From Calothrix sp. NIES-4101 (GTDB lineage Bacteria; Cyanobacteriota; Cyanobacteriia; Cyanobacteriales; Nostocaceae): 64,000 bases of DNA. This document shows positions 27,905-36,580 of the stretch, in pieces. The notes under the pieces are model-generated. The model ran no database searches. It worked only from the letters and a program-made list of their open reading frames with translations, and was not told the DNA's origin. The stretch covers positions 992,001-1,056,000 of the forward strand of contig AP018280.1 in NCBI GenBank assembly GCA_004296455.1, given 5' to 3'. Each line of letters begins with the position of its first letter. The first letter of the stretch is position 1. The translations under genes were made by a program, and so were the position numbers.

Positions 27905-28339
27905 TTACTCTTCATCATCCAAATCTTCGTCATCATCAGAATCCGAGTCGATATCTAAATTACTCTTTTTATCACTATCGACTTGAATTAAGTGAATATG
28001 CTTGTATCCCAGCTTAATTTCAAATTCATCACCTGGTTCCAAACCCATTGCTTTGGTATATGTTGCACCAATAACAATTTGACCGTTTTGATGAACACTA
28101 ACGCGATACGTAGGTTCACGACCACGACCATCTTTTGGAGCTTCAGGACTTAAGGGAATTCCCCTCGCTGATAGCAAAGCATCGTAAAAATCTGTCAGAT
28201 TTACTCTTACTTGACCACCTTTAGTTGTAGTGTAATAACCACACTGTTTTGCTCTTTCTCGCCGAGGTAAACTCGAAAGTTCTTTTACCTTAGCCAGCAA
28301 GGCTTTTCCGGTTAATGGCGCGGTTGCAGTTTCACTCAT
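27905..28339 (-). CDS. cyAbrB-type transcriptional regulator
   Basis: 144 residues. Cyanobacterial AbrB-like DNA-binding protein, a global regulator of carbon/nitrogen and stress genes. Conserved parts are LTGKALLAKVKELSSLPRRE, CGYYTTTKGGQVRVNLTDFY and the C-terminal AbrB-like fold region YRVSVHQNGQIVIGATYTKAM / GDEFEIKLGYKHIHL. The wording matches the cyAbrB2 branch better than cyAbrB1, but this is by memory. The tail is strongly acidic (SDSDDDEDLDDEE), a lineage extension that could modulate DNA binding. The start is ATG 28339. A small open frame lies 42 bases upstream on the same strand. Confidence 0.9.
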   Translation of the reverse strand: MSETATAPLTGKALLAKVKELSSLPRRERAKQCGYYTTTKGGQVRVNLTDFYDALLSARGIPLSPEAPKDGRGREPTYRVSVHQNGQIVIGATYTKAMGLEPGDEFEIKLGYKHIHLIQVDSDKKSNLDIDSDSDDDEDLDDEE

Positions 28340-28381
28340 TCGATTTTAGTTTTCCTTACTGTCTCCAGACGTTTGAATTAT

Positions 28382-28570
28382 TTAATCATGTGCTGCAATA
28401 TCAGCTTTTGTCATTTGCAGCAAACTACTGTTTGATGTGCGGTAAAGGGTAAATCCTGCTTGCCAACTACCAAACTTCTGTTCCTGGTTGCCCATAGCAG
28501 AAAAAAGGCTAACATTTTCAGCAGGTATTAATTTTGGTAATTTCACGGTTCTTTTACCAACACTTGCCAT
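28382..28570 (-). CDS. Small hypothetical protein upstream of cyAbrB
   Basis: 62 residues from ATG 28570, same strand as cyAbrB and ending 42 bases before it. The sequence (VGKRTVKLPKLIPAENV, then GSWQAGFTLYRTS) is protein-like, with mixed polar and aromatic residues and no membrane segment. There is no obvious Shine-Dalgarno, and I do not recognise the family. It may be a genuine small protein cotranscribed with the regulator, or a chance frame. Confidence 0.45.
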   Translation of the reverse strand: MASVGKRTVKLPKLIPAENVSLFSAMGNQEQKFGSWQAGFTLYRTSNSSLLQMTKADIAAHD

Positions 28571-29557
28571 CGAAAAATAAATACTTTTTTCTTTGGCATG
28601 AATGTAGGGATTTTACTTGCAGCCTCTTCCTACAAATCAAGCAAACAATAACAGTGAGGATGTTCCTGACTGCTTCTCGTCGCCCTCATTCTACGACAAT
28701 AGAATCATTTGGAGAACAGGCAAAAATGAAGAATTTTCACTTTCTGCACTGATCTAAATTGCGATAAAGCAGTCGCGATTTTCCCTGCTCATTCTCGCAA
28801 GTTTGAGGCACTCTAGTATTTATTGTGCGTATTGCAGGTATACACCTTTTTATCCTGCATGTAAAGACGAAATTCTTACGTCTTTACATTACGAAGAAAC
28901 AAAGCGGTAATAGCCGCACTTGGGGCGATTGATACTGAATTTGTTACCTCGTAATCTTATATCAAATACTAGCATGAACTAATAATAGCAAAATAGTTGT
29001 TTAATTTTGAATTAAATTTGTTATACATTTTATATCCTAAATTTCTACCTTTAGGGTGAATATTAGCGTACTGCTTTTAGAAAAATTTATTTACCTTTGA
29101 CTCTTATGTTTTCCCTTTAGGAGTTAGATGACCAAGTTAGTAGATTAGGTCTTCGAGATGTTAGCCATCATATTTAACAATTCTATATATCCAAAAATAT
29201 CCAAAAATTATATTTTCATGACTAGTTGTGGTTTTTGCAGTGGAGTAAGCAGTAGGATGTTAATTAAGTTCAAGAGAAAACTGAGCGATTTTCAAAGTCG
29301 CTTCGGGATCAGATGTGCTCAAGCGGAAACTGCTCCAGTGCATCGATTAAGTTAATTTTTATGGTTATGCTTAACTTAAAATTAGTCATGCTTTCATGCC
29401 CCAGCAATTAACTGCTGGGTGGTAGAGAAAACAATAGCAGTCGTGAAAAAGAGCTTCTTGTCTGGCTTTATAGTACAGAAGAACAAATTTAAGGCTGCTT
29501 TATCAGAAGTTGATTTGGTTTATTGGAAATATTAGGTTAAAAATTGAGTTTGTGGTC
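28571..29557. other. Nearly 1-kb gene-poor region upstream of sdhB
   Basis: 987 bases with no convincing coding frame. It contains an 11-bp palindrome (28859-28889) and a 7-bp hairpin, cccagca/tgctggg (29400-29419). AT-rich stretches around 28980-29100 could hold promoters. A 65-codon frame at 29158-29355 (C-terminal part SCGFCSGVSSRMLIKF) lacks a ribosome-binding site and was not called. The size invites a search for a small RNA or long leader. Confidence 0.5.
28859..28889. repeat. Dispersed-type palindrome
   Basis: A perfect 11-bp inverted repeat (atgtaaagacg / cgtctttacat) with a 9-base loop. It resembles the tgtagagacg-cgtctctaca palindromes scattered through filamentous cyanobacterial genomes. 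There is no T-run and no gene ends nearby, so a terminator role is unlikely. Confidence 0.65.
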
Positions 29558-30556
29558 ATGGAAGTTATATTTAAGGTGATTCGACAACGACCAAATTCAT
29601 CGCCAGAAGTACAAAACTACCTTTTGGATGTTGAAGCGGGAAATACAATCCTTGATTGCTTAAATCGAATTAAATGGGAACAAGATGGAACTCTCGCATT
29701 TCGCAAAAATTGCCGCAACACAATTTGTGGTAGCTGTGCGATGCGAATCAATGGACGCTCAGCTTTAGCTTGTAAAGAAAATGTTGGTAGTGAAATAGCT
29801 TTTAAGCCGCAACTTGGAAGTGCAAACAGGGCTGAAGAAATTCCAGAAATCATAATTGCACCACTGGGAAATATGCCTGTAATTAAAGACCTAGTGGTTG
29901 ATATGAGCAGCTTTTGGGACAATTTAGAAGCTGTCTCACCCTATGTTAGTACCGCAGGTAGACAAATTCCCGAACGCGAATTTTTGCAAACACCAGAAGA
30001 GCGATCGCAACTTGATCAAACTGGTAATTGTATTATGTGTGGTGCTTGTTATTCAGAATGCAATGCTCGCGAAGTCAATGCAAATTTTGTCGGGCCTCAT
30101 GCTTTGGCAAAAGCTTATCGTATGGTAGCAGACTCACGAGATAACAATACCGAAAATCGAATTGAAGAATATAGCGAGGGAACTAAAGGTGTTTGGGGTT
30201 GTACTCGCTGTTATTACTGCAACTCAGTTTGCCCAATGGATGTTGCTCCAATGGATAGAATTACTGAAATCAAGCAGGAAATATTAAGTCGTAAAGAGAA
30301 GAGTGATAGTCGTTCTATTCGACACCGCAAAGTTCTCATCGATTTAGTCAAAGAAGGTGGCTGGATTGACGAACGAAAGTTTGGCTTGCAAGTTGTCGGC
30401 AATTACTTTAAAGATATACGAGGATTATTAGGGATTGTGCCTTTGGGGCTAAGAATGCTAACACATGGAAAATTCCCCCTGAAATTTGAACCTTCGCAAG
30501 GGACTCCAGAAGTAAGAAGTTTGATTGAAGCGGTCCAGAAAGAAGAAGGGAAATAA
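29558..30556 (+). CDS. sdhB: Succinate dehydrogenase / fumarate reductase iron-sulfur subunit
   Basis: 332 residues from ATG 29558; a TTG 48 bases earlier is unlikely. It carries electrons from the flavoprotein SdhA to the quinone pool at the thylakoid or plasma membrane. The plant-type [2Fe-2S] site is in CRNTICGSCAMRINGRSALAC. The two C-terminal clusters are carried by CIMCGACYSECNA and CTRCYYCNSVCPMDVAP. The N-terminal MEVIFKVIRQRP is the usual start. No sdhA or membrane anchor gene is adjacent, as is common in cyanobacteria, where sdh genes are dispersed. It converges on the TolB-like lipoprotein gene at 30612. Confidence 0.93.
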   Translation: MEVIFKVIRQRPNSSPEVQNYLLDVEAGNTILDCLNRIKWEQDGTLAFRKNCRNTICGSCAMRINGRSALACKENVGSEIAFKPQLGSANRAEEIPEIIIAPLGNMPVIKDLVVDMSSFWDNLEAVSPYVSTAGRQIPEREFLQTPEERSQLDQTGNCIMCGACYSECNAREVNANFVGPHALAKAYRMVADSRDNNTENRIEEYSEGTKGVWGCTRCYYCNSVCPMDVAPMDRITEIKQEILSRKEKSDSRSIRHRKVLIDLVKEGGWIDERKFGLQVVGNYFKDIRGLLGIVPLGLRMLTHGKFPLKFEPSQGTPEVRSLIEAVQKEEGK

Positions 30557-30611
30557 GGGATGTGGGGAGGCAAAAATACTACCATATAATATTTCCCTCT
30601 CCCGCTTCTGA

Positions 30612-31142
30612 TTATCTGGGGTCTTGAGGAATATTTAAAGGTTGTCCCGATGCGCGATCGTAAACTAGAATATCCCACTGTCCATTGACTGTCGTTTCAA
30701 AAGCAATTCTGCTACCATCGGCGCTAATTGTTGGGTTACGGACTTCCGCTTGTAGGTTTGCGGTTAAATTACGTGACTGTCGAGTTTCTCGATCATAAAG
30801 AAAAATAGCCGATCGCCCCTGACGACTGGCAACAAACACAATATAACGACTGCTATCAGAAACACTGGGGTGAGAAACAATCGTATCCAAGGAATTTAAA
30901 CCTGGTAAATCAACTAAATAGCGAGTCACCGTATCAAACATATACACATCTTGGCTACCCCGGCGATCGCTTGTAAAAATAATATATCTTCCTGATGTTT
31001 GCGGATTTAATTCGGAAGCGAAACTATTCAAGCTCCGACCCCCTGGATCAAAAGGATAGGTAACTATTCGTGGGTAGCCTCCACACCCTGTTAGAAAAGT
31101 CAAACTTACGAATATAGGTATAAAAATAGGTTTTTTAAACAT
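30612..31142 (-). CDS. TolB-like beta-propeller-repeat lipoprotein (copy 2)
   Basis: 176 residues from ATG 31142; an in-frame TTG at 31163 is less likely. A lipoprotein signal ends with the lipobox FLTGC. The mature part has three propeller-like PD40/TolB repeats: SGRYIIFTSDRRGSQDVYM, SSRYIVFVASRQGRSAIFL and DGSRIAFETTVNGQWDIL. Three repeats are too few for a closed six-blade TolB propeller, so it may oligomerise or bind a partner. It is a tandem paralogue of the gene at 31244, 101 bases downstream of it on the same strand. Probably anchored on the periplasmic face; function unknown. Confidence 0.8.
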   Translation of the reverse strand: MFKKPIFIPIFVSLTFLTGCGGYPRIVTYPFDPGGRSLNSFASELNPQTSGRYIIFTSDRRGSQDVYMFDTVTRYLVDLPGLNSLDTIVSHPSVSDSSRYIVFVASRQGRSAIFLYDRETRQSRNLTANLQAEVRNPTISADGSRIAFETTVNGQWDILVYDRASGQPLNIPQDPR

Positions 31143-31243
31143 AGAAAATTGGACATTTGTCAATAGGTATTATCGAAAACACCGAGAGTAGATGAAACCC
31201 CTTTCTTCTTGGTCTCCACATCCCCCCATTCCCCAAATTAATC

Positions 31244-31798
31244 TTAAGGCGCATTCACAGTCGCACCATTGGCAACATCTAACTCAATATTTGGCCCTCG
31301 ATCCAGCACTTCTATGTCCCATTGACCACGAGCGCTAGTCTCAAAAACTACATATCTTCCATCTGGACTAATACTAGGGTTTCGTACCCACCCGCGATAT
31401 ATAGGGGTTAATATTTGTGATTGTTGGGCAGCGCGATCGTAAAGTGCGACAACAGGTCTACCTTGGTCACTAGTGATGTAAGCAATATAGCGACCTGTAT
31501 AGCTGAGACTGGGACTTTCAACAATAGTATTAGGTCGGCTTAAACCCTGGATACGAACAAATTGCTGTTGCTGCAAATCGTAGACTAATAACTGATGGGC
31601 ACCGTTACGATTGGAAACAAAAGCCAAAAAACGACCGTTTCCGCTCAAGGCTGGCTGCTCTTCTGTGAAGCGGCTGTTAAGCGATGTCGGGCCTATAGGT
31701 ATATTTTCGGAACTGCAAGAAGCAAGCAAAATCAAGCTAAAAAGAAGACTCCAATGTGTTTTTATTTGGAGCCGAAATCTAGGTGTGAGTTTTTTCAC
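31244..31798 (-). CDS. TolB-like beta-propeller-repeat lipoprotein (copy 1)
   Basis: 184 residues, probably from a GTG at 31798. A basic N-terminus and hydrophobic segment lead to the lipobox LLASC, so lipid anchoring is likely. Three repeats follow: NGRFLAFVSNRNGAHQLLV, TGRYIAYITSDQGRPVVAL and DGRYVVFETSARGQWDIEV. The same order, spacing and final QWDI motif occur in the neighbour at 30612, so the pair arose by tandem duplication. It is 48 bases downstream of ycf66 on the same strand. Confidence 0.8.
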   Translation of the reverse strand: MKKLTPRFRLQIKTHWSLLFSLILLASCSSENIPIGPTSLNSRFTEEQPALSGNGRFLAFVSNRNGAHQLLVYDLQQQQFVRIQGLSRPNTIVESPSLSYTGRYIAYITSDQGRPVVALYDRAAQQSQILTPIYRGWVRNPSISPDGRYVVFETSARGQWDIEVLDRGPNIELDVANGATVNAP

Positions 31799-31846
31799 CT
31801 TAAATATTGTCCATCACCTTTCATGCCTCTGCTAACTCAATATAAA

Positions 31847-32824
31847 TTAGCCAATAGACATATCATCATCAAAATTAGTATTCGGCCGTTCCGGCTTGTC
31901 TTCCGGCTTTTCTAGAGGTTTGTAATCAACATAGTCAGTATAATCAGCCGTTGGTATCTGCTCATCATCTTCGCGATCGCGGCGTGGAGTTGTGTCTCCA
32001 GAAGGTCTACGCCGTCTGGGTTTTGGTTGTACCATTTCATCATCGCGAAATTCTGGACGTGAGGAACCGTTACTACCTCGACGGGTAGAAGGTTTACGTT
32101 CGTCTCGGCTAGGATTTTCCCAATCATCACTTTGTTTGGCAGCAGGGGTAGAATTCCAATCGTCGTCATCAAAACGTTCCGGACTACGACTTGTAGAGCG
32201 GGATGGGTTACGACGGCGAGGTCTGTCATTTACAGGCTCGTCATTTCTTTCGTTACTAACACGACGAGAAGAACGCTTGGGAGTATCATCCTCATAGTAA
32301 TCTTCGTTATAACCACGGGAACCGCGACGTTCTTCCCGACTACCGGAAATTCGAGGACGTTCTTCATAATCCTCTTCTTCCTCTTCATAGTAAGGTAGTG
32401 GTTTGGCACCAATTACATCTCTTTCTGCACGACTATTGCGACGAGGTCTGCTGTAATTGTAATCATCACTGACATCACGTTCGCGATCGACAATCGGTGT
32501 ATTACGTCTAGCTTGTTCTGTGGCAATGCTCCGCAAACGAATACTTTCGTAAGCAAAAAACACAATTGAACCCACAAGCATCAATTGAAGAAACTGCAAA
32601 ATTGGGTCTAAGCGCCAACCTTGAAATATTAAAATAAAACCGCATAATAAACCCACTGCGGCAAAAAAGATATCATGGTCGCGAGCTAAATCGGGTTTAA
32701 CATTGCGAACAAAATACAGAGCTGCCCCAGCCACAGCCAGGAAAATCCCTAGAAAAGTGGCTGGAGTCGCCCCCACATTGACCTGAGCCAGAATACTGGC
32801 TGAGTTCAGCCCAAGAAGTACCAT
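31847..32824 (-). CDS. ycf66: Ycf66 family protein
   Basis: 325 residues. The N-terminal ~100 residues have three membrane spans (around 20-40, 48-66 and 74-92), including VNVGATPATFLGIFLAVAGA and VGLLCGFILIFQGWRLDP, typical of Ycf66, a thylakoid protein of unknown function conserved in cyanobacteria and some plastids. From ~105 to the end the protein is a long disordered tail rich in Arg, Asp, Glu, Ser and Tyr (for example YEEEEEDYEERP). The tail is much longer than the membrane part and is probably variable between species. The start is ATG 32824. Confidence 0.85.
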   Translation of the reverse strand: MVLLGLNSASILAQVNVGATPATFLGIFLAVAGAALYFVRNVKPDLARDHDIFFAAVGLLCGFILIFQGWRLDPILQFLQLMLVGSIVFFAYESIRLRSIATEQARRNTPIVDRERDVSDDYNYSRPRRNSRAERDVIGAKPLPYYEEEEEDYEERPRISGSREERRGSRGYNEDYYEDDTPKRSSRRVSNERNDEPVNDRPRRRNPSRSTSRSPERFDDDDWNSTPAAKQSDDWENPSRDERKPSTRRGSNGSSRPEFRDDEMVQPKPRRRRPSGDTTPRRDREDDEQIPTADYTDYVDYKPLEKPEDKPERPNTNFDDDMSIG

Positions 32825-32925
32825 TGTTTTTTTCCTAATATCAAATCTATGTTAGCTACTCAGAATAAAAATCTGCTATGTAAATAAGACACATTAACAT
32901 TAAATATTAAAGCTTTAAAATTAAA

Positions 32926-32956
32926 GCTTCAAAGCACCGATAAAATGCTTTGAAGC
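32926..32956 (-). terminator. Terminator of psbX
   Basis: A perfect 11-bp stem (gcttcaaagca / tgctttgaagc) with a 9-base loop. Read on the minus strand it lies about 140 bases after the psbX stop and is followed by a T-rich tttaatttt, as expected of an intrinsic terminator. Confidence 0.8.
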
Positions 32957-33098
32957 CCCTTACTCAAAGCTAAAACCTACACCTGTCAATTTCTGAACAA
33001 ATTTTCCTTAATTTTTGAAGATGTTACTCAAAACTGAAGACAATTACACAGAGCTTGACAGACGAAAGACTCAAGAGGTGAGAGCAACTCTCGAAATC

Positions 33099-33218
33099 TT
33101 AGTCGCGCTGGATTTTATCTTTTTGGCTGACAAAAATCAATCCTATGGTCGCAGGAATAACTACGATCGCAGTACCCCAAAGTAGACTCCAAAGAAAATT
33201 TGATAAAGAAGGTGTCAT
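33099..33218 (-). CDS. psbX: Photosystem II reaction centre protein X
   Basis: A 39-residue single-span protein: start [16 protein letters not shown], hydrophobic core [14 protein letters not shown], end SQKDKIQRD. This is the canonical PsbX pattern and length. PsbX sits at the edge of photosystem II near cytochrome b559 and influences QB-site quinone exchange. The start is ATG 33218 and the stop TAA 33099-33101. It is monocistronic by position, with its own terminator hairpin at 32926-32956 and a divergent yggT gene 256 bases upstream. It is easily missed because of its size. Confidence 0.95.
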   Translation of the reverse strand: MTPSLSNFLWSLLWGTAIVVIPATIGLIFVSQKDKIQRD

Positions 33219-33474
33219 AGTTTTCAACCTTTTTTTACACACTTATCCACAATTCTAATAGTCTATACCTTCCTTGAGAACCAGGGAATAGGGAAAAGCG
33301 AAAGAGAGCAAAGGCACAAAGGAGAAAGAGGCTCCTTTTTATCTGCCACTCTCCTCGTCCTCTACAATGCCCATATTTCGCTAAAATTATAGAAGGCTTA
33401 ATAAAGCTTAAGATTTAATTTGCCTAATTCTCATATTCAATTGCTATCTTGAAAGCTTGTGAAATTCACCAAAT

Positions 33475-33765
33475 ATGACATCTGTTGATATTGCCACTTG
33501 GATTCTTGCCCCATTGCTAGGGCTAATGATTTTTCTGTTTATTTTCCGCATCGTTTTAACTTGGTATCCCCAAGTCGATTTGAAGCGTTTTCCTTTTATT
33601 TTGGTTGCATTACCCACTGAAATATTTTTAATTCCCACACGCAAAATTATTCCTCCTATCGGTGGAGTCGATATTTCTCCGATTATTTGGGTCGGAATTG
33701 TCAGCCTCATCCGCGAAATTCTTCTCGGTCAACAAGGTTTGTTAACAATGATGGCACGGGCTTAA
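33475..33765 (+). CDS. YggT/Ycf19 family membrane protein
   Basis: 96 residues with two membrane segments (about 8-29 and 66-88). It carries the family core FRIVLTWYPQVDLKRFP, LVALPTEIFLIPTRKIIPP and IGGVDISPIIWV. YggT/Ycf19 (CCB3-like) proteins are linked to membrane-protein assembly, cell-division-related functions or haem attachment in cytochrome b6 maturation. The exact role of this copy is unknown. The start is ATG 33475. It converges on accC. Confidence 0.9.
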   Translation: MTSVDIATWILAPLLGLMIFLFIFRIVLTWYPQVDLKRFPFILVALPTEIFLIPTRKIIPPIGGVDISPIIWVGIVSLIREILLGQQGLLTMMARA

Positions 33766-33853
33766 TTAGTGAATAGGGAGATGTGGAGACAGGAAACAGA
33801 GGAATATTCAACACTTCCCCCCTTTGTGTCTCTTCCTCTCCCCATGTTCTTGG

Positions 33854-35206
33854 TTACTTTTTGCCTTCGTTCATTTCCTGGACAAAGTTGGTGTATACCT
33901 TACCTGCTAAAAATTGGGGCGTTTCCATAATTTTTTGGTGAAACCCAATAGTTGTCGGTAATCCAGTAATCGCGCATTCCCGTAATGCCCTTTTCATTCG
34001 GGTAATTGCTGTCTGACGGTCTGGCCCCCAGGCGATTAATTTTCCAATGAGTGAATCGTAATAGGGTGGAATTTGATAGTCGGTGTAAACATGTGAGTCA
34101 ATTCTGACACCAGGGCCGCCAGGTGGTAAGTAACCACTAATACGACCCGGTGCTGGTCGAAAGTCATGTTCAGGGTCTTCAGCATTAATTCGACATTCGA
34201 TCGCATGTCCTCGGAGAACTATATCTTCTTGTCTAAATTTTAATTTTTCTCCTTGGGCAATACGGATTTGCTCAACCACTAAGTCAACACCTGTAATCAT
34301 TTCTGTAACTGGATGTTCAACTTGAATCCGGGTATTCATTTCCATAAAGTAAAATTGCCCGGATTGGTCTAGGAGAAATTCAATCGTACCAGCGCCGGAA
34401 TAGTTAATAAATTGAGCAGCCTTGACAGCAGCTTGTCCCATTTTTTCACGCAATACCGGGTCAAGTGCCGGACTAGGTGCTTCTTCTAATAGTTTTTGGT
34501 TGCGGCGTTGAATCGAGCAGTCGCGTTCTCCCAGGTGCACCACATTACCGTAATTGTCCGCCAAAATTTGAAATTCAATGTGGCGTGGACGCTCAATAAA
34601 TTTTTCAATGTACACCCCCGAATTCCCAAATGCGGCTCCCGCTTCGCCCTGTGCAGCTTGGAAAGACTTAATAAACTCGCTTTCAGCACGTACCAGGCGC
34701 ATTCCCCGTCCACCGCCTCCGGCGGTAGCTTTAATCATCACGGGGTAACCCATTTTATTGGCGATCGCCAATCCCTCAACATCAGATTCAACTAAACCAT
34801 CGCTTCCTGGAACTGTGGGCACACCTGCCCTTTGCATGGTTTCTTTCGCTGTAGATTTATCCCCCATCAGCCTAATTGCTTCTGGTGATGGGCCAATAAA
34901 AGCTATTTGATGATCGGCACAAATTTCCGCAAACCGGGCATTCTCCGACAAAAAACCGTAGCCAGGATGAATCGCTGTCGCACCTCTGGTTAATGCTGCT
35001 GCAATAATATTAGGAATATTTAAATAACTTTTAGCACTAGCTGGTTCGCCAATACAAACCGCCTCATCTGCCAACTGAACATGCAGTGCATTCCGGTCAA
35101 CCGTGGAATGAACAGCAACAGTCGCAATTCCCATCTCCTCACAAGCCCGGAGAACGCGAAGCGCAATTTCCCCTCGATTCGCAATTAATATTTTGTCAAC
35201 CTTCAT
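33854..35206 (-). CDS. accC: Acetyl-CoA carboxylase, biotin carboxylase subunit
   Basis: 450 residues, standard length. It carboxylates biotin on AccB with ATP and bicarbonate as the first step of fatty-acid synthesis. Visible are the N-terminal [23 protein letters not shown]-grasp glycine loop [34 protein letters not shown], the catalytic [18 protein letters not shown], and the closing RAPGRI-like [14 protein letters not shown]. The start is ATG 35206. accB and accD are not adjacent, as is normal in cyanobacteria. Confidence 0.98.
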   Translation of the reverse strand: MKVDKILIANRGEIALRVLRACEEMGIATVAVHSTVDRNALHVQLADEAVCIGEPASAKSYLNIPNIIAAALTRGATAIHPGYGFLSENARFAEICADHQIAFIGPSPEAIRLMGDKSTAKETMQRAGVPTVPGSDGLVESDVEGLAIANKMGYPVMIKATAGGGGRGMRLVRAESEFIKSFQAAQGEAGAAFGNSGVYIEKFIERPRHIEFQILADNYGNVVHLGERDCSIQRRNQKLLEEAPSPALDPVLREKMGQAAVKAAQFINYSGAGTIEFLLDQSGQFYFMEMNTRIQVEHPVTEMITGVDLVVEQIRIAQGEKLKFRQEDIVLRGHAIECRINAEDPEHDFRPAPGRISGYLPPGGPGVRIDSHVYTDYQIPPYYDSLIGKLIAWGPDRQTAITRMKRALRECAITGLPTTIGFHQKIMETPQFLAGKVYTNFVQEMNEGKK

Positions 35207-35440
35207 CTTTTAGCTTCAACAGTTTATTGAATAAATTAATATTTTCCCAGCCCAAGTATGGTCTCTACTAGCAAAGAACCATAGATTTTCGCTATATCTC
35301 TTAAATATTGCCCTGTGTCATCCCATATTTCTGTCTGCTGAATATCCGCATTTAAATTCTTTTCCGCAAATTCATAAATTTCCCACCTCATGTAGTAATT
35401 AATAGATTACTATGCTATATTCTATTTTTAGAGAAATCCT

Positions 35441-35522
35441 GCGGATGTGGCGGAATTGGTATACGCGCACGCTTGAGGTGCGTGTGGGCTTGCCCTTGCG
35501 AGTTCGAGTCTCGCCATCCGCA
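35441..35522 (+). tRNA. tRNA-Leu (anticodon GAG)
   Basis: An 82-base class II tRNA. The acceptor stem gcggatg (35441-35447) pairs with catccgc (35515-35521), and the discriminator base is A. The anticodon stem cacgc/gcgtg closes the loop ttgaggt, giving anticodon GAG at 35475-35477 (reads CUC/CUU leucine codons). The long variable arm (tgggcttgccc region) and the T-arm gttcgagtc agree with tRNA-Leu. CCA is not encoded, usual in cyanobacteria. Confidence 0.96.
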
Positions 35523-35749
35523 TTTTAAATAATAATCTCTTCGATGATTATTTATATTGACAAATGTGACTAGGGGTGCTAAGTATAGCGCCTCTGTATT
35601 TTTATTGGGCAAAGTTGATCGAACTCACGTTAAATCAAGTAGATGATTTCAGATTGAAAGCCAAGCTATCAAGTGTTTTTACTTCTGACCCTGACTCTTA
35701 GATTCTTTTTTATGCTTTTATATAAATAGGTGAACTTTTGTAAAGAGCC

Positions 35750-36352
35750 TTGACTGCAACTTTTACTCAAAACAACAATTTGATTCTGCCGACTGGTTGG
35801 CATCGTCTTTCTCCAATTTGGCAAGGTGGCGAAAGTACCGTTCGACAGGGATTGCCACACGCACAGTTAGCACCAGCTTGGCAGCTACTACTATTAGGTG
35901 ATGGTTCGCCGACAAGACATTTGCAATTATTAACGGGCGAGCCGATAGAAGTTGATGTTATCGATATGTCCCTGATTGGTATGGATTTGGATGGTGCGCC
36001 AGATTTAATCGAAAAAGTACCAGGGCCGAGATTGCGACGACAAGTTTGGCTGCGTACGGCTTCGGGACAGCGTTTAGCTTATGCGACTTCATGGTGGGAA
36101 GCTTCCCATGTGGATGAGTATTTACAAAACCGTTCCTTACCAATTTGGGCAAGTCTAGCGCGTTTGCGAACCGAACTTTATCGTGATGTCCAAGGAATTT
36201 ATCAGGGCTCTTCGGAGGCGTTAGCAGCAGGTTTTCAGGAAAATGGACCATTTTGGGGTCGTCATTATTTGTTTTGGCATCATGGACAGCCTTTAACTTT
36301 GATTTACGAGGTTTTTTCTCCTTATTTGACTAAGTATTTAGGAAAATTTTAA
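35750..36352 (+). CDS. Chorismate lyase (cyanobacterial, DUF98-type)
   Basis: 200 residues. It forms 4-hydroxybenzoate and pyruvate from chorismate, the entry step to plastoquinone in cyanobacteria. Family features are GWHRLSPIWQGGESTVRQG at the N-terminus, SPTRHLQLLTGEPIEVDVI in the middle and GPRLRRQVWLRTASGQRLAYATSWW, with the substrate-binding arginine region. The start is a TTG at 35750 preceded by aaagag; there is no in-frame ATG until about residue 73, inside the domain. It lies downstream of the tRNA gene with no operon partner. Confidence 0.85.
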   Translation: MTATFTQNNNLILPTGWHRLSPIWQGGESTVRQGLPHAQLAPAWQLLLLGDGSPTRHLQLLTGEPIEVDVIDMSLIGMDLDGAPDLIEKVPGPRLRRQVWLRTASGQRLAYATSWWEASHVDEYLQNRSLPIWASLARLRTELYRDVQGIYQGSSEALAAGFQENGPFWGRHYLFWHHGQPLTLIYEVFSPYLTKYLGKF

Positions 36353-36580
36353 GTTTAGGCTGGGAGTTTGGCTCAAGTTACAGAAGTTTATAGGACTTAC
36401 CTAACTAAGTACGATTTTAGGTCATTATGTAGATTGCTTCCCGCAGGGTAGTAATCGCTAAAAAACTCTGAGATTGCTTTTCTACAAGACTTTCCGGACT
36501 CAAAGAGAAGCTAATACATGTCTACGCAATGACAAATAGTGTTTGCGTAAGCCCTGGCTTAAATAAGCTACGGGAAAAAA

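Noticed and set aside
29158-29355. 65-codon plus-strand frame with a CxxC near its internal ATG
   Set aside because: No ribosome-binding site, no recognisable family, and it ends in an AT-rich unstructured region.
35415-35612. 65-codon minus-strand frame
   Set aside because: It covers the tRNA-Leu gene on the opposite strand, so it is a shadow.
36360-36580. Possible coding or RNA content between the chorismate lyase gene and HstK copy 1
   Set aside because: Only fragments resembling short dispersed repeats; no frame, hairpin or promoter could be supported.
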